Below are positions 36,391 to 45,845 of a stretch of DNA of 64,000 bases, one piece after another; position 1 is the first letter of the stretch; each line of letters starts with the position of its first letter. The stretch covers positions 1,380,337 through 1,444,336 of the forward strand of contig NZ_JH600070.1 of assembly GCF_000245015.1 (NCBI RefSeq). The letters are read 5' to 3'. This DNA comes from Beggiatoa alba B18LD. GTDB taxonomy: Bacteria > Pseudomonadota > Gammaproteobacteria > Beggiatoales > Beggiatoaceae. The position numbers and the translations under genes were made by a program. The notes under the pieces are model-generated. The model was given only the letters and a program-made list of their open reading frames with translations. It was not told the DNA's origin and did not search any database.

Positions 36391-36892
36391 TCCGACGGGG
36401 ACATTGTTCCATTTCATGGATTTTTCTTGGAATTTCCTTCCTTTAACAACATTTTTTAGTTACCTGAGTTCGGCGAGTTTTTTTGAAAAGACAACAGCTT
36501 GTCTGAATCAGGATTTTCAGGATTAAAAGATTGTCTGAATCAGAATTTTCAGAATTAACAGAATTTTCAGAATTAAAAAGACAAGAAAATTAAAAGAATA
36601 AAAAATTATGTTTTTAATTCTGCTAATTCTGAAAATTCTGTTAATTCTGATTCAGACAAGCTGTTGTCTTTTCAAAAAAACTCGCCGAAATCAAGTTAAA
36701 TTTAAATCACTTTGTGGTACGTTTACTATAAAACCCTTAAACCAAGAAATTAATGCGAATCACGCTTTTTAATTCTGCTAATTCTGAAAATTCTGTGAAT
36801 TCTGATTCAGACAAAAAAAGACCTGCTAGGTTTTCAAAACCTAGCAGGTCTCTGTTTTATTTTATAAATCTCGCCGAACTCACGTTATTTAT
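36385..36892. other. Intergenic region of compound repeats
   Basis: No gene is seen. After about 75 bp of unassigned sequence it is filled by family 1 and half family 2 repeats up to the ribH stop. Confidence 0.65.
36462..36885. repeat. Compound family 1 repeat downstream of ribH
   Basis: A left end ACCTGAGTTCGGCGAG (36462) and an internal right end near 36697 bracket one copy. A half family 2 copy (36700-36732) and then the right part of a second family 1 copy follow, with hairpin ACCTGCTAGG...CCTAGCAGGT and the end CTCGCCGAACTCACGT at 36885. It stops 8 bp from the ribH stop, so the hairpin is placed to end that transcript. Confidence 0.7.
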
Positions 36893-37363
36893 TTACAATT
36901 GCTTTAACAAGCTGACCATTTCTAAGGCGGATAATGTCGCTTCTGCTCCTTTATTGCCTGCTTTCGTCCCTGCCCGCTCGATGGCTTGTTCAATACTATC
37001 AACGGTTAATACACCAAATGTCACAGGAATATCATATTGCAATGCAACCGTTGCAATACCTTTTGTGCATTCACTGGCAACATAATCAAAATGAGGCGTA
37101 CCACCGCGAATAATCGCGCCTAAAGCGATAATGGCATCATATTTTTTACTGGCAGCAAGACGTTGAGCGGCTAAAGGAATTTCATACGCTCCAGGGACTT
37201 TAATCACGGTAATATTATCCGCAGTAACGCCATGACGTTTTAAGGTATCTAATGCACCTTCCAGTAAACTATCGACAATAAAAGCGTTAAAACGCCCAAC
37301 AACAAGCGCGTAGCGGGCGTTACATGCTGTAAAATCACCCTCTAAAACAGTGTAAGCGGTCAT
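36893..37363 (-). CDS. ribH: 6,7-dimethyl-8-ribityllumazine synthase
   Basis: RibH joins the pyrimidine and the four-carbon unit in riboflavin synthesis. The 156-residue protein has [54 protein letters not shown] and [19 protein letters not shown], the standard pattern with the catalytic H in PHFDY. It starts 4 bases inside the end of ribBA, so the two are coupled. nusB, often next, is absent. Confidence 0.96.
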   Translation of the reverse strand: MTAYTVLEGDFTACNARYALVVGRFNAFIVDSLLEGALDTLKRHGVTADNITVIKVPGAYEIPLAAQRLAASKKYDAIIALGAIIRGGTPHFDYVASECTKGIATVALQYDIPVTFGVLTVDSIEQAIERAGTKAGNKGAEATLSALEMVSLLKQL

Positions 37364-38487
37364 GAGTGACTGATTCCTTCTTGATTAATATATTCAACAA
37401 CTTGTAATCCAAATCCTGAAATACCATGCATACGCTTAGGTGCGCTTAAAACGCGCATTTTGCGCACGCCTAAATCAGCAAGAATTTGCGCACCTAAACC
37501 GTAAGTGCGTAAATCATCAGTAGCGGGTTGTGCGGGTAATTGTTCCCCTTGTTCCCGTTTAAAATTATTTTGAATGGCTTTGATAATCGCCTTTGAATCA
37601 GTTGTTTGTTGCAAAATCACAAGTACGCCTGTTTCTTCATCTGCAATTCGTTGTAATGCATCACGCAGTGGCCAACCACATTCTTTTTTAGTGCTAAAGG
37701 TTAAATCACAAAGAATATTTGTAATATGAACACGCACTAAGGTCGGTTCGTCCGCTTTTGGCGTGCCTTTTACCAGTGCGAAATGCAACGTGCCGTCAAT
37801 AGAATCTTGGTAAGCATAGAGTTGAAATTCTCCAAACTCTGTAGGATGACGACAATGGGCTACTTGTTCGACGGTTTTTTCATTGGCTAAACGGAATTGA
37901 ATTAAATCCGCAACCGTGCCAATTTTTAATTGATGTTGTTTGGCAAAGACTTCTAAATCAGGGCGGCGTGCCATAGAACCGTCTTCGTTTAGTATTTCAA
38001 CTAATACAGAAGCAGGTTCTAACCCTGCTAAACGGGCTAAGTCGCAACCTGCTTCGGTATGTCCAGCACGTCTTAATACGCCACCTGGTTGCGCCATTAA
38101 TGGGAAAATATGCCCTGGTTGTACGAGGTCGGCGGGGGCTGCGTTGGGTGCAACGGCTGCTTGAATCGTTACTGCACGGTCTGCTGCGGAAATTCCTGTT
38201 GTCACACCTTTGGCTGCTTCTATGGAAACGGTAAAGTTGGTGCCATGTGGCGTGCGGTTATCACTGACCATTAAGGGGAGTTGGAGTTGTTTGCAACGTT
38301 CTTCGGTGAGTGGCAAGCAAATGAGACCACGTCCATAGCGTGCCATGAAATTAATATCTTCAGCACGAACTTTTTCAGCCGCCATAATCAGATCGCCTTC
38401 ATTTTCGCGATCTTCATCATCCATGAGGATGACCATTTTTCCTTGACGAATATCGTCTATGAGTTCTTCTATGGTATTTAGGGACAT
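37360..38487 (-). CDS. ribB: 3,4-dihydroxy-2-butanone 4-phosphate synthase with degenerate RibA domain
   Basis: The first 205 residues are Rib[20 protein letters not shown], then [13 protein letters not shown], giving the acidic and His residues that bind metal and substrate. The C-terminal half resembles GTP cyclohydrolase II (RibA) but has lost its zinc cysteines: the place of the E. coli SECLTGD...CDCG block reads [20 protein letters not shown], and the RQEGRNIG loop is QQTTDSKAI. The second activity is probably gone. I start at the ATG at 38487 ([13 protein letters not shown]); upstream codons in frame are not conserved. Confidence 0.9.
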   Translation of the reverse strand: MSLNTIEELIDDIRQGKMVILMDDEDRENEGDLIMAAEKVRAEDINFMARYGRGLICLPLTEERCKQLQLPLMVSDNRTPHGTNFTVSIEAAKGVTTGISAADRAVTIQAAVAPNAAPADLVQPGHIFPLMAQPGGVLRRAGHTEAGCDLARLAGLEPASVLVEILNEDGSMARRPDLEVFAKQHQLKIGTVADLIQFRLANEKTVEQVAHCRHPTEFGEFQLYAYQDSIDGTLHFALVKGTPKADEPTLVRVHITNILCDLTFSTKKECGWPLRDALQRIADEETGVLVILQQTTDSKAIIKAIQNNFKREQGEQLPAQPATDDLRTYGLGAQILADLGVRKMRVLSAPKRMHGISGFGLQVVEYINQEGISHS

Positions 38488-38948
38488 ATTAACTAGGTGG
38501 ATGAAACTATCTAAAGGGGGATAAGGAGGGAAATTAACCAAACTGTCATTATAGCATTGACAATATGGGTAGGGGCGGAATTTATCTAACGTTATTTTTT
38601 ATCGGGATTTTTAAACTGTGTTAGCCTGTTAATCACGAGAGATACACTCATTAATACTCGTTATTGTGGGCGCATCATTGAACTATCAGATTTGTTTTAA
38701 GGTTGGTGTATTGTTTGCTTTTTTTAGGGATATTTTTCTATTCATGAATAAATTTCATGTGTAATAGGTGTCAGCAGACCGTCAGGAATTTTTCTAGCGT
38801 TAAAATACTTGTCTGTATGAAGATAATCAGAAATCATTAAAGAGTAACATACTGTTATAAAACATATTTTTTATAAAAAATAGTATATTGTTTAAGGTAT
38901 GATATTAATCATTACAATTAAGCTATGCGTAACTACGAGATATAACGA
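38488..38948. other. Intergenic region between ribB and the PAS protein
   Basis: A 461-bp divergent region. I see no repeat, no FMN riboswitch, and no small gene. It is AT-rich near its right end, and the RBS of the PAS gene is unclear. Confidence 0.45.
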
Positions 38949-41900
38949 ATGTCAATTAAAGAATTTCAATATGTTAATTTTTTTACGACTTGCAAAGCAC
39001 TGTTAGGCGTAATTGGGTTTGAAGGAGGATTGCGCCAATTCAATCCTGCTTGGGAAACTGAGTTGCACTATTCGAATAAAGAGTTAAGCGATATTTTATT
39101 TTTAGATTTAATTCACCCAGAAGATAAGAGTATAACGAAGGGATGTATTGATAAGCTAATTACAGGGGCAGATTTTGCAACGTTTAAAAATAGAGTTTTG
39201 CAAAAATCAGGCTACTATCGGACTTATCATTGGCATATTACGGCGTGTTTAAAAGAGTTTTCTTTTTATGCCATAGGAATAGAAACAACTGGGGAAGTAA
39301 GCCAAAAAAATACAACCATTCCCACAGTCATACCGCCTACTAACACAAATACGAATGCAGAGCATCAATACGCTTCTTTATTTGATATAGCCCCCTTACT
39401 GATTATTCATAAAGATAAAGAAAATAATGTAATACGAGCTAACCAGCAGGCCGCCCGTTTTTGGAAAACCACAACGGAGAAATTGGCTGGGGTTTCAATG
39501 GATACATTAATGCCTGAAGATGTTGACCATCATCATGCGGATGATTTAGACATCATTGTTTCAGGACAAGCAAAACGTGGCATTTTACAAGAAACACAAA
39601 ACGGCACGCTACAGATTGATAAATTTCCCTACCGTAATGCTAACGGCAATGTTGAAGGGGTGGTTTGGTTTGCAACAGACGTTACAGAACGCCTAAAAGT
39701 TGAGCAAGCATTGCGTGAAAATCAATCCTTATTGTCTGCCATTTTTGAAGTTGCCGAAGTTGGTATTGGTTTAACGGATAAAAACGGGCGTTTTGTGCGT
39801 GTGAACCCTGCCTATTGTGAAATGTTTGGCTATCATGCCCATGAATTATTAGGACAATCTGTTTTAACCGTTTTTCCCAGTGAATTACATAAAGAAGTTT
39901 ATAAACTTTATCAGGATGCCGTCAGTGGTGAGCAATTCCTCGCCCATGATGAATGGGAAGGACAACATAAAGAGGGGCACTTATTTGATATAGAAATCAC
40001 TGTTAGCCGTCTTGCGCAATACAATAAACCTTTTGTTGTCACTCTCACGTCAGATATTACCCAACGTAAACAGATGGTAAAGAGCTTACAAAACAGTGAA
40101 GCCCATCTGCGCATGATTATTGAAAATCTACCCATTATGGTTGATGCCATTGATGATAAATATCAATTTGTCTTATGGAATCGGGAATGTGAACAAGTCA
40201 CAGGTTATTCTGCTGCTGAAATGCTGCATAACCCGCAAGCGTTAGCCAATATCTACCCTGATGCAGAAGATCGGCAAAAACTGCTCAATGCCTTACACAA
40301 TGTCATGCAAACTAACCCCGGTTATCGTCGTCGTGAATGGCATATGACTTGTAAAGACGGCACTCAAAAACTCATTGCTTGGTCTATCAATAGTAATATT
40401 AAAATTCCTGGTTTTGCCGTGTGGGGGATTGGCGAAGATGTGACTGAACGTGAAAAAGCCCTTAGCCAATTAAAAGCCAGTGAAGAATCTCTGCGCCAAA
40501 GCGAAGCGCATTTAAAATTTGTGATTGAAAACTTGCCGATTATGGTTAATGCGGTCAATGCGGAAAATTGCTTTGTACTTTGGAATCGAGAATGTGAACG
40601 TATTACAGGTTATAACGCGGTAGAAATGCTAAATAATCCCAATGCATTAGCTCTGCTCTATCCTGACGCAGACTATCGCCAAAAAATGCTCCAACATTTC
40701 CAATCTATCGTGAGTAACGATCCTGGTATTTACTACAGCGAATGGAAAATTATTTGTCGAGATGGCACAGAAAAAACCGTTGTTTGGGCAATTAATAGCC
40801 AGATAAAAATCCCTGGTTTTGCAGTTTGGTGTATTGGAGAAGATGTTTCTGAACGAGAAGAAGCCCTGCGTATCCTTAAAACCAGCGAGGAACGCCTAAA
40901 ACAAAGCGAAGCGCATTTAAAATTTGTCATTGAACATTTACCCACAATGGTCGATGCCCTAGATATAGATGGAAAATTCCTACTTTGGAATCAGGAATGT
41001 GAACGAGTCACAGGCTACAGCGCGAAAGAAATGATCGGCAATCCCCGCGCCTTAGAAAAACTCTACCCAGACCCAGCCTATCGACAAAAAATGCTTGATG
41101 CAGTACAACGAGTTGCAACTGATAACCCTGGTTATCGACGTGGTGAATGGATAGTCCGCTGTAAAGACGGTATGGATAAAACTATCATTTGGGCAGTCAA
41201 CAGCAACATAAAAATTCCAGGTTTCCCAGTTTGGGGAACGGGTGAAGATGTCACAGAACGGCAAAAAGTTTTAAAACAACTCGCCGATAACGAAGGTCGT
41301 TTACGCTCACTCGTAGAAAACATGCCCGTCATGCTCATGGCATTCGACGAAAAAGGACAAATTGTCCTCTGGAATCGCCAATGCGAACAAATTACAGGCT
41401 TCGTCGCCAATGACATCGTTGGCAATCCCAGTGCACTTGCCATGCTCTATCCACAACCCGAATATCGAGGCTACCGTACCAAACCGCTCCAATACATTGC
41501 CCCCTACTGGCAAAACGATATTACCTGTAAAGATGGCAAACTGAAAACGATTGCATGGAAAGATGTTTCTAATCAATTTCCCATGACAGGCTGGGCAAAA
41601 TGGATAACAGGCGAAGATGTCACCATGCGCAAAAAAATCGAACAAAGCATGGGCATTAATGATGGTTTACTCATTGCCGCATTAAACAGCGTTGACAGTG
41701 CTATTTGCGCGACCAACTCACTAGAAAAAATCGTTTATATTAACCAAAGTTTTTGCGACTTATTTGGCTATAGCAGTGAAGAACTGCTGAAAATGTCGAT
41801 TAAACAAATCATGCCCGCAGACACCCGTGGCAGTTTTGTTGCCCGACACTATTTTAGCTTTTACACAGGCGCACACGGCAGCTTTTACGAAGAAATTCAC

Positions 41901-42011
41901 CACGCCCTACACCGCGACGGACACATCTTTAAAGTCAAACTGAATGCCCACCGTGTCAAACAGGAAAAAGAAGTTCATGTCCTCTGGATAGTGACCTATT
42001 TAGATGGCTAA
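38949..42011 (+). CDS. Protein built of about eight PAS domains, with no output domain
   Basis: A 1020-residue protein without membrane segments. I count PAS-type units starting at about residues 10, 140, 260, 385, 521, 656, 783 and 905. Units 4 to 6 are near copies with a 135-residue (405-bp) period: HLKFVIENLPIMVxA, FVLWNRECExxTGY, LYPDA, and IPGFAVWxIGEDV...ERE. Unit 7 is more diverged (period about 128). There is no kinase, GGDEF, EAL or HAMP; the last unit ends HVLWIVTYLDG at the stop. It may sense redox, light or ligands and pass signals by binding a separate protein. It stands alone with no adjacent response regulator. Confidence 0.85.
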   Translation: MSIKEFQYVNFFTTCKALLGVIGFEGGLRQFNPAWETELHYSNKELSDILFLDLIHPEDKSITKGCIDKLITGADFATFKNRVLQKSGYYRTYHWHITACLKEFSFYAIGIETTGEVSQKNTTIPTVIPPTNTNTNAEHQYASLFDIAPLLIIHKDKENNVIRANQQAARFWKTTTEKLAGVSMDTLMPEDVDHHHADDLDIIVSGQAKRGILQETQNGTLQIDKFPYRNANGNVEGVVWFATDVTERLKVEQALRENQSLLSAIFEVAEVGIGLTDKNGRFVRVNPAYCEMFGYHAHELLGQSVLTVFPSELHKEVYKLYQDAVSGEQFLAHDEWEGQHKEGHLFDIEITVSRLAQYNKPFVVTLTSDITQRKQMVKSLQNSEAHLRMIIENLPIMVDAIDDKYQFVLWNRECEQVTGYSAAEMLHNPQALANIYPDAEDRQKLLNALHNVMQTNPGYRRREWHMTCKDGTQKLIAWSINSNIKIPGFAVWGIGEDVTEREKALSQLKASEESLRQSEAHLKFVIENLPIMVNAVNAENCFVLWNRECERITGYNAVEMLNNPNALALLYPDADYRQKMLQHFQSIVSNDPGIYYSEWKIICRDGTEKTVVWAINSQIKIPGFAVWCIGEDVSEREEALRILKTSEERLKQSEAHLKFVIEHLPTMVDALDIDGKFLLWNQECERVTGYSAKEMIGNPRALEKLYPDPAYRQKMLDAVQRVATDNPGYRRGEWIVRCKDGMDKTIIWAVNSNIKIPGFPVWGTGEDVTERQKVLKQLADNEGRLRSLVENMPVMLMAFDEKGQIVLWNRQCEQITGFVANDIVGNPSALAMLYPQPEYRGYRTKPLQYIAPYWQNDITCKDGKLKTIAWKDVSNQFPMTGWAKWITGEDVTMRKKIEQSMGINDGLLIAALNSVDSAICATNSLEKIVYINQSFCDLFGYSSEELLKMSIKQIMPADTRGSFVARHYFSFYTGAHGSFYEEIHHALHRDGHIFKVKLNAHRVKQEKEVHVLWIVTYLDG

Positions 42012-42108
42012 CGCCTGACTACCAAACTACCCATTCACAGACAGCACTATGCATGGCATCCCTCTTATACAAACGATGTCACCAAACAAATAGATTAAGG
42101 ATAGAACG

Positions 42109-42765
42109 ATGGAAGCACAATTTTGGCATGAACGTTGGGAAAAAAATCAAATCGGATTCCACCAAACCGATATCAACGTCCATCTACAAAACTACTGGCA
42201 AAGCCTCAACCTGCCCAAAGGTAGCCTTGTTTTTGTTCCCCTCTGCGGTAAAAGTAGCGACATGATATGGCTACTCGAACAAGGCTATCGCGTGCTAGGT
42301 ATAGAACTCAATAAAATCGCTATTCGTGACTTCTTCACCGAAAACAACCTAACGCCAAATATCAGCACCTACAAAAATCTAACCTGCTGGTCTATGGACG
42401 AAATAGCCATTCTCTGTGGCGACTTTTTCCACCTGACCCCCGAAGATGTCCAACACTGCACCGCCATCTATGACCGCGCCTCACTCATCGCGCTACCCCC
42501 TGCCATGCGTATCGACTACGTAAGCCACATAACCAAACTATTCCCAGCCCAAACCAAAGCCCTGCTGATTACCTTCGAATATCCACAAGCAGAAATGCAA
42601 GGCCCGCCATTCTCTGTCACCACTGACGAAGTACAACAACTTTATCAACAAGGCTTCACCCTGCAAGAACTCACTTGCCAAGATATTTTAGATGAAAATC
42701 CAAGATTTCAAAAAATTGGCATCACAAAACTACAAGAGCGTGTGTATAAACTCCAAAGAAAATAA
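42109..42765 (+). CDS. tpm: Thiopurine S-methyltransferase-like protein
   Basis: A 218-residue SAM-dependent methyltransferase. EAQFWHERWEKNQIGFHQTDIN, LVFVPLCGKSSDMIWLLEQGYRVLGIELN (the SAM-binding motif) and YDRASLIALPPAMR are TPMT hallmarks. Bacterial members can methylate selenium, tellurium or thiol compounds. Codon use is C-rich compared with the PAS gene before it. The start at 42109 is the first with family similarity. It is followed by apaG 56 bp later. Confidence 0.9.
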   Translation: MEAQFWHERWEKNQIGFHQTDINVHLQNYWQSLNLPKGSLVFVPLCGKSSDMIWLLEQGYRVLGIELNKIAIRDFFTENNLTPNISTYKNLTCWSMDEIAILCGDFFHLTPEDVQHCTAIYDRASLIALPPAMRIDYVSHITKLFPAQTKALLITFEYPQAEMQGPPFSVTTDEVQQLYQQGFTLQELTCQDILDENPRFQKIGITKLQERVYKLQRK

Positions 42766-42821
42766 CCCACAGTCATCCACTGAATCGACTAAAATTTAAC
42801 TAAAAATATGGAGAGCCTAAT

Positions 42822-43202
42822 ATGTCCCAATCCCCGCACAATGTGACTGTAGAAGTAGAAACTCGCTACATTGATGAACAATCCGACCCCGAAATTAACC
42901 GCTACGTATTCGCCTACACTGTCACCATCCGTAACTTAGGCAAAATGCCCGCCCGCCTCATGACTCGCCACTGGGTAATCATGGATGCAAACGGCAAAGT
43001 ACAAGAAGTACGTGGCGAAGGCGTTGTCGGCGAACAACCCTACCTAAGACCAGGAGAAGGCTTCCGCTACACCAGTGCTGCCATGATAGAAACCCCCGTC
43101 GGCAGTATGCAAGGCAGTTATCAAATGATTGCCGATAACGGCGAACAATTCCTTGCCCCCATTACCCCTTTTAGCCTTGCCCTGCCTCACACCTTACACT
43201 AA
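42822..43202 (+). CDS. apaG: ApaG
   Basis: A 126-residue ApaG/DUF525 protein: VEVETRYIDEQSDPEINRYVFAYTVTIRN, LMTRHWVIMDANGKVQEVRGEGVVGEQPYL, GSYQMIADNGEQF. It was proposed to act in cobalt/magnesium efflux or polyphosphate-linked regulation; its role is not firm. The fibronectin-like beta fold is expected. RBS GGAGAG lies before the ATG. It sits between two methyltransferases. Confidence 0.93.
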   Translation: MSQSPHNVTVEVETRYIDEQSDPEINRYVFAYTVTIRNLGKMPARLMTRHWVIMDANGKVQEVRGEGVVGEQPYLRPGEGFRYTSAAMIETPVGSMQGSYQMIADNGEQFLAPITPFSLALPHTLH

Positions 43203-43228
43203 AACACGGTCAGGACTTCATAAGCAAC

Positions 43229-43855
43229 ATGCGCCATATCCTCAAATACAGCTACACACTCATAGCCCCCATTTATGATGCCATTGTTGCTCACCCGACC
43301 AAGCTGGCTCGTCAACACAGCCTAAAACAACTACCCACTGTTGACGCTCAAACCATCCTACTTTGTGGGGTTGGCAGTGGACTAGATTTCCCCCACCTCC
43401 CCACAAATGCCCACTACATCGGCATAGACCTAACCCCCGCCATGCTCAAACGCGCCTGCCAACGCGCGACCACACAACCGCCAGACATCAGCCTGCATCA
43501 AGGTGATGTCATGCAACTTCCCTATGCAGACGAAAGCTATCACCACGTCATCATGCACCTTATTCTTTCCGTCGTCCCAGAACCCCAACAAGCCCTGAAC
43601 GAAGCCATGCGCGTCGTTAAAACAGGCGGTAAAATTATCATCCTCGACAAATTTCTACGCCCCAACCAATACGCCCCAATACGTCGTTTTATCAGCCCAC
43701 TCATGGGCAAAATAGCCACCCGTACCGATGTTGTTTTTGAAAACCTCCAACGCCCTACCCATATCACCGTTTTACAAAACACCCCTGCCGCTTTAAATGG
43801 CTGGTTTAGACATATTGTTTTAGAAAAAAATATTGCAACCTATGGCACAAAATAA
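43229..43855 (+). CDS. Class I SAM-dependent methyltransferase
   Basis: A 208-residue Rossmann methyltransferase. The SAM motif is ILLCGVGSGLDFPHLP (motif I, LLCGVGSG), with YIGIDLTPAMLKRA (motif II) and a glycine-rich region AMRVVKTGGKIIILDKF. The N-terminal YSYTLIAPIYDAIV resembles phospholipid N-methyltransferases and UbiE-like enzymes. The exact substrate is unknown. It follows apaG by 26 bp and may be cotranscribed with it. Confidence 0.75.
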   Translation: MRHILKYSYTLIAPIYDAIVAHPTKLARQHSLKQLPTVDAQTILLCGVGSGLDFPHLPTNAHYIGIDLTPAMLKRACQRATTQPPDISLHQGDVMQLPYADESYHHVIMHLILSVVPEPQQALNEAMRVVKTGGKIIILDKFLRPNQYAPIRRFISPLMGKIATRTDVVFENLQRPTHITVLQNTPAALNGWFRHIVLEKNIATYGTK

Positions 43856-43936
43856 GAAAAAATATATTTGCACGTTTACACATGATATATTCGCAAAAGC
43901 ATATATATTTATATAAAACCAGCCTGCCATAACAAA

Positions 43937-44013
43937 TATAGTAACCGTACCATAAAGTGATTTAAATCTAGGACTGGCAGTCCTCCATGTCGTTTTATAA
44001 TACGTTTGCTATA
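43937..44013 (+). repeat. Family 2 MITE-like repeat, complete copy
   Basis: A 77-bp element, TATAGTAACCGTACC to GTTTGCTATA, with the central palindrome around GGACTGGCAGTCC. It lies between the methyltransferase and arsM. Confidence 0.75.
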
Positions 44014-44097
44014 TGGAGTTGATTTCCATTGCTGGCACTTCTCCCAAAATAGAGAAAACAAAACACATTTTTAACAACCACAACAGGCAGCATTATT

Positions 44098-44919
44098 ATG
44101 CAACAAATAGATATTAAAACGATTGTTAAAGAACGCTATGGCAAAATTGCTGAAACGCAAAGTAGTTGTTGTGGTGGTGGGGCAAAACAAACCTTAGTAA
44201 CCATTCAACAAATGAGTCAAGCAATTGGTTACACACAACAAGAGCTAATTCATTTACCCGAAGGTGCAAATTTAGGACTAGGCTGTGGAAACCCGACTGC
44301 ATTAGCATCACTTAAAGTCGGTGAAACCGTGCTAGATTTAGGCTCAGGCGCGGGCATTGACTGCTTTTTAGCTGCACGGGCAGTTGGAGAAACAGGGCGA
44401 GTGATTGGGATTGATATGACCCCTGAAATGCTAGCAAGTGCGCGTCAATATGCAAAACAAGGCAATTATCACAATGTGGAGTTTCGTCAGGGAGATATTG
44501 AAGCATTACCCGTTGAAGATAACAGTATTGATGTGATTATTTCCAATTGCGTGATTAATTTAGCGACGGATAAAACAACGGTATTTCGCGAAGCCTTACG
44601 GGTTTTAAAAACAGGAGGACGATTATTAATATCTGATATCGTGCTATTAAAACCGTTACCAAGTGTATTGGTAAAGTCTATTTCTGCCTATGTTGGCTGT
44701 GTCGCAGGCGCATTACCAAAAACAGAATATTTAGACATTATGGCGCGAGTCGGTTTTCAAGCAGTGAAAGTCATAGAAGAAACACCATACCCATTAGAAA
44801 TGTTATGTCATGAAGATGTTTACCGCGAGTTAGTGGACGGACTGAACAACACTGACCCCACTATTTTAACTGAGGCGGCTACTGCAATAGCCAGTGTGAA
44901 AATTGAGGCTTTTAAATAA
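44098..44919 (+). CDS. arsM: Arsenite methyltransferase
   Basis: ArsM methylates As(III) with SAM to methylated arsenicals. The 273-residue protein has the SAM motif VLDLGSGAGIDCFLAA and IGIDMTPEMLASA. Arsenic-binding cysteines are expected at C151 (ISNCVINL) and C201 (YVGCVAGA), 50 residues apart as in known ArsM, with C24-C25 (SSCCGGG) and C63 (LGLGCGNP) as further candidates. No arsR, arsB or arsC is near, and family 2 repeats lie on both sides. Confidence 0.9.
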   Translation: MQQIDIKTIVKERYGKIAETQSSCCGGGAKQTLVTIQQMSQAIGYTQQELIHLPEGANLGLGCGNPTALASLKVGETVLDLGSGAGIDCFLAARAVGETGRVIGIDMTPEMLASARQYAKQGNYHNVEFRQGDIEALPVEDNSIDVIISNCVINLATDKTTVFREALRVLKTGGRLLISDIVLLKPLPSVLVKSISAYVGCVAGALPKTEYLDIMARVGFQAVKVIEETPYPLEMLCHEDVYRELVDGLNNTDPTILTEAATAIASVKIEAFK

Positions 44920-44933
44920 TCATTATTCTTTAA

Positions 44934-45028
44934 TATAGTAAACGTATTATAAAACAACATGGAGGACTGGCAGTCCTGTGAGGACTGCCAGTCCTAGATT
45001 TAAATCACTTTATGGTACGGTTATTATA
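44934..45028 (-). repeat. Family 2 MITE-like repeat with doubled centre
   Basis: A 95-bp copy in the opposite orientation, TATAGTAAACGTATT to GTTATTATA; the GGACTGGCAGTCC centre occurs twice. It begins 15 bp after the arsM stop. Confidence 0.7.
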
Positions 45029-45035
45029 TTTTTTA

Positions 45036-45190
45036 ACCTGAGTTCGGCGAGATTTTTTAAAAAGACAAGCATTTGTCTGAATCAGAATTAGCAGAATTAA
45101 CAGGATTTAAAACCCTTAAACCAAAAAATTAATGTTTTTAATCCTGCTAATTCTGAAAATTCTGTGAATTCTGATTTAGACAGTTTTTTA
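45036..45190. repeat. Family 1 repeat, left end, between convergent genes
   Basis: It starts ACCTGAGTTCGGCGAG, has both arms (CAGAATT/CAGGATT and AATCCTG/AATTCTG) and stops at the DUF1451 gene end. The right terminal repeat is not seen. It sits directly after a family 2 copy. Confidence 0.65.
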
Positions 45191-45193
45191 ATC

Positions 45194-45706
45194 TTAATCT
45201 AATTCTACATCCGTTGTTAAACGCTTAAATAAAGTCGCACCACAATTGGGACAAACAGGAATATAAGCAGGTTGTGTAAACTGCAAAGAATGCTGGCAAT
45301 TGTCACACTGTAAAGTACCAGGTCCTGTAATTTCGCCACTTGTCCATTCTGTTGCTAAACGAGCACGTTCTGCAAGGTTATCTAACTCTTGATGAGTCTG
45401 ATCAACCATCACGCGAAACATATCCAGCAACTTATCTTCAATTAACGCCAAATCAAAACGAATCCATTCATTTAAACCTTGCTCTGTTTCAGCGACAAAT
45501 TGCGCAGCATCCTGTAAATCGCGCCATAAATAATGACCAACCCGTTCCGCTTCCTCAACACTTAATTCTTCTAATGCAACGGCTTTTTCTTTTGCTGCCT
45601 CAATGTGTTCACGCAAAGTGAGGGTTGCAGGGGTATCTAATGCGTCCTTTACCCGTGCCATCATCTGCTGATAGCCAGAAAGCAAGTTATTATCGTTATG
45701 TTGCAT
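45194..45706 (-). CDS. DUF1451 zinc-ribbon protein
   Basis: A 170-residue protein with a long helical N-terminal part (EEAERVGHYLWRDLQDAAQFV) and a C-terminal zinc ribbon: C-x2-C in LQCDNCQHSL and C-x2-C in PVCPNCGATLFKR. This matches the DUF1451/YbeL family of unknown function. It is the only gene in its transcript, convergent with arsM; an AAGGAAT-like RBS precedes the ATG. Confidence 0.82.
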   Translation of the reverse strand: MQHNDNNLLSGYQQMMARVKDALDTPATLTLREHIEAAKEKAVALEELSVEEAERVGHYLWRDLQDAAQFVAETEQGLNEWIRFDLALIEDKLLDMFRVMVDQTHQELDNLAERARLATEWTSGEITGPGTLQCDNCQHSLQFTQPAYIPVCPNCGATLFKRLTTDVELD

Positions 45707-45795
45707 GATAAATATTCCTTGATGAATAAAAGAGGGAATAAGCTCTATGTTGCTTAGGCTTATTTAAAGTGTAGCGGATAATGTGTCGAAAAAAT

Positions 45796-45820
45796 AAGGG
45801 TAAGCCGACGGATTACCCTT
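45796..45820 (-). terminator. Rho-independent terminator after the amidase
   Basis: Stem AAGGGTAA/TTACCCTT, with a T-rich run on the minus strand after it. It lies 25 bp downstream of the amidase stop. Confidence 0.7.
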
Positions 45821-45845
45821 GATTTAAATAAACATGTCTCGCAAA

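Noticed and set aside
36230..36526. Plus-strand frame of 98 codons over the IS630 remnant
   Set aside because: It runs through an off-frame transposase and repeat DNA; no protein-like features.
38488..38948. FMN riboswitch upstream of ribB
   Set aside because: No sequence like the conserved RFN element was seen.
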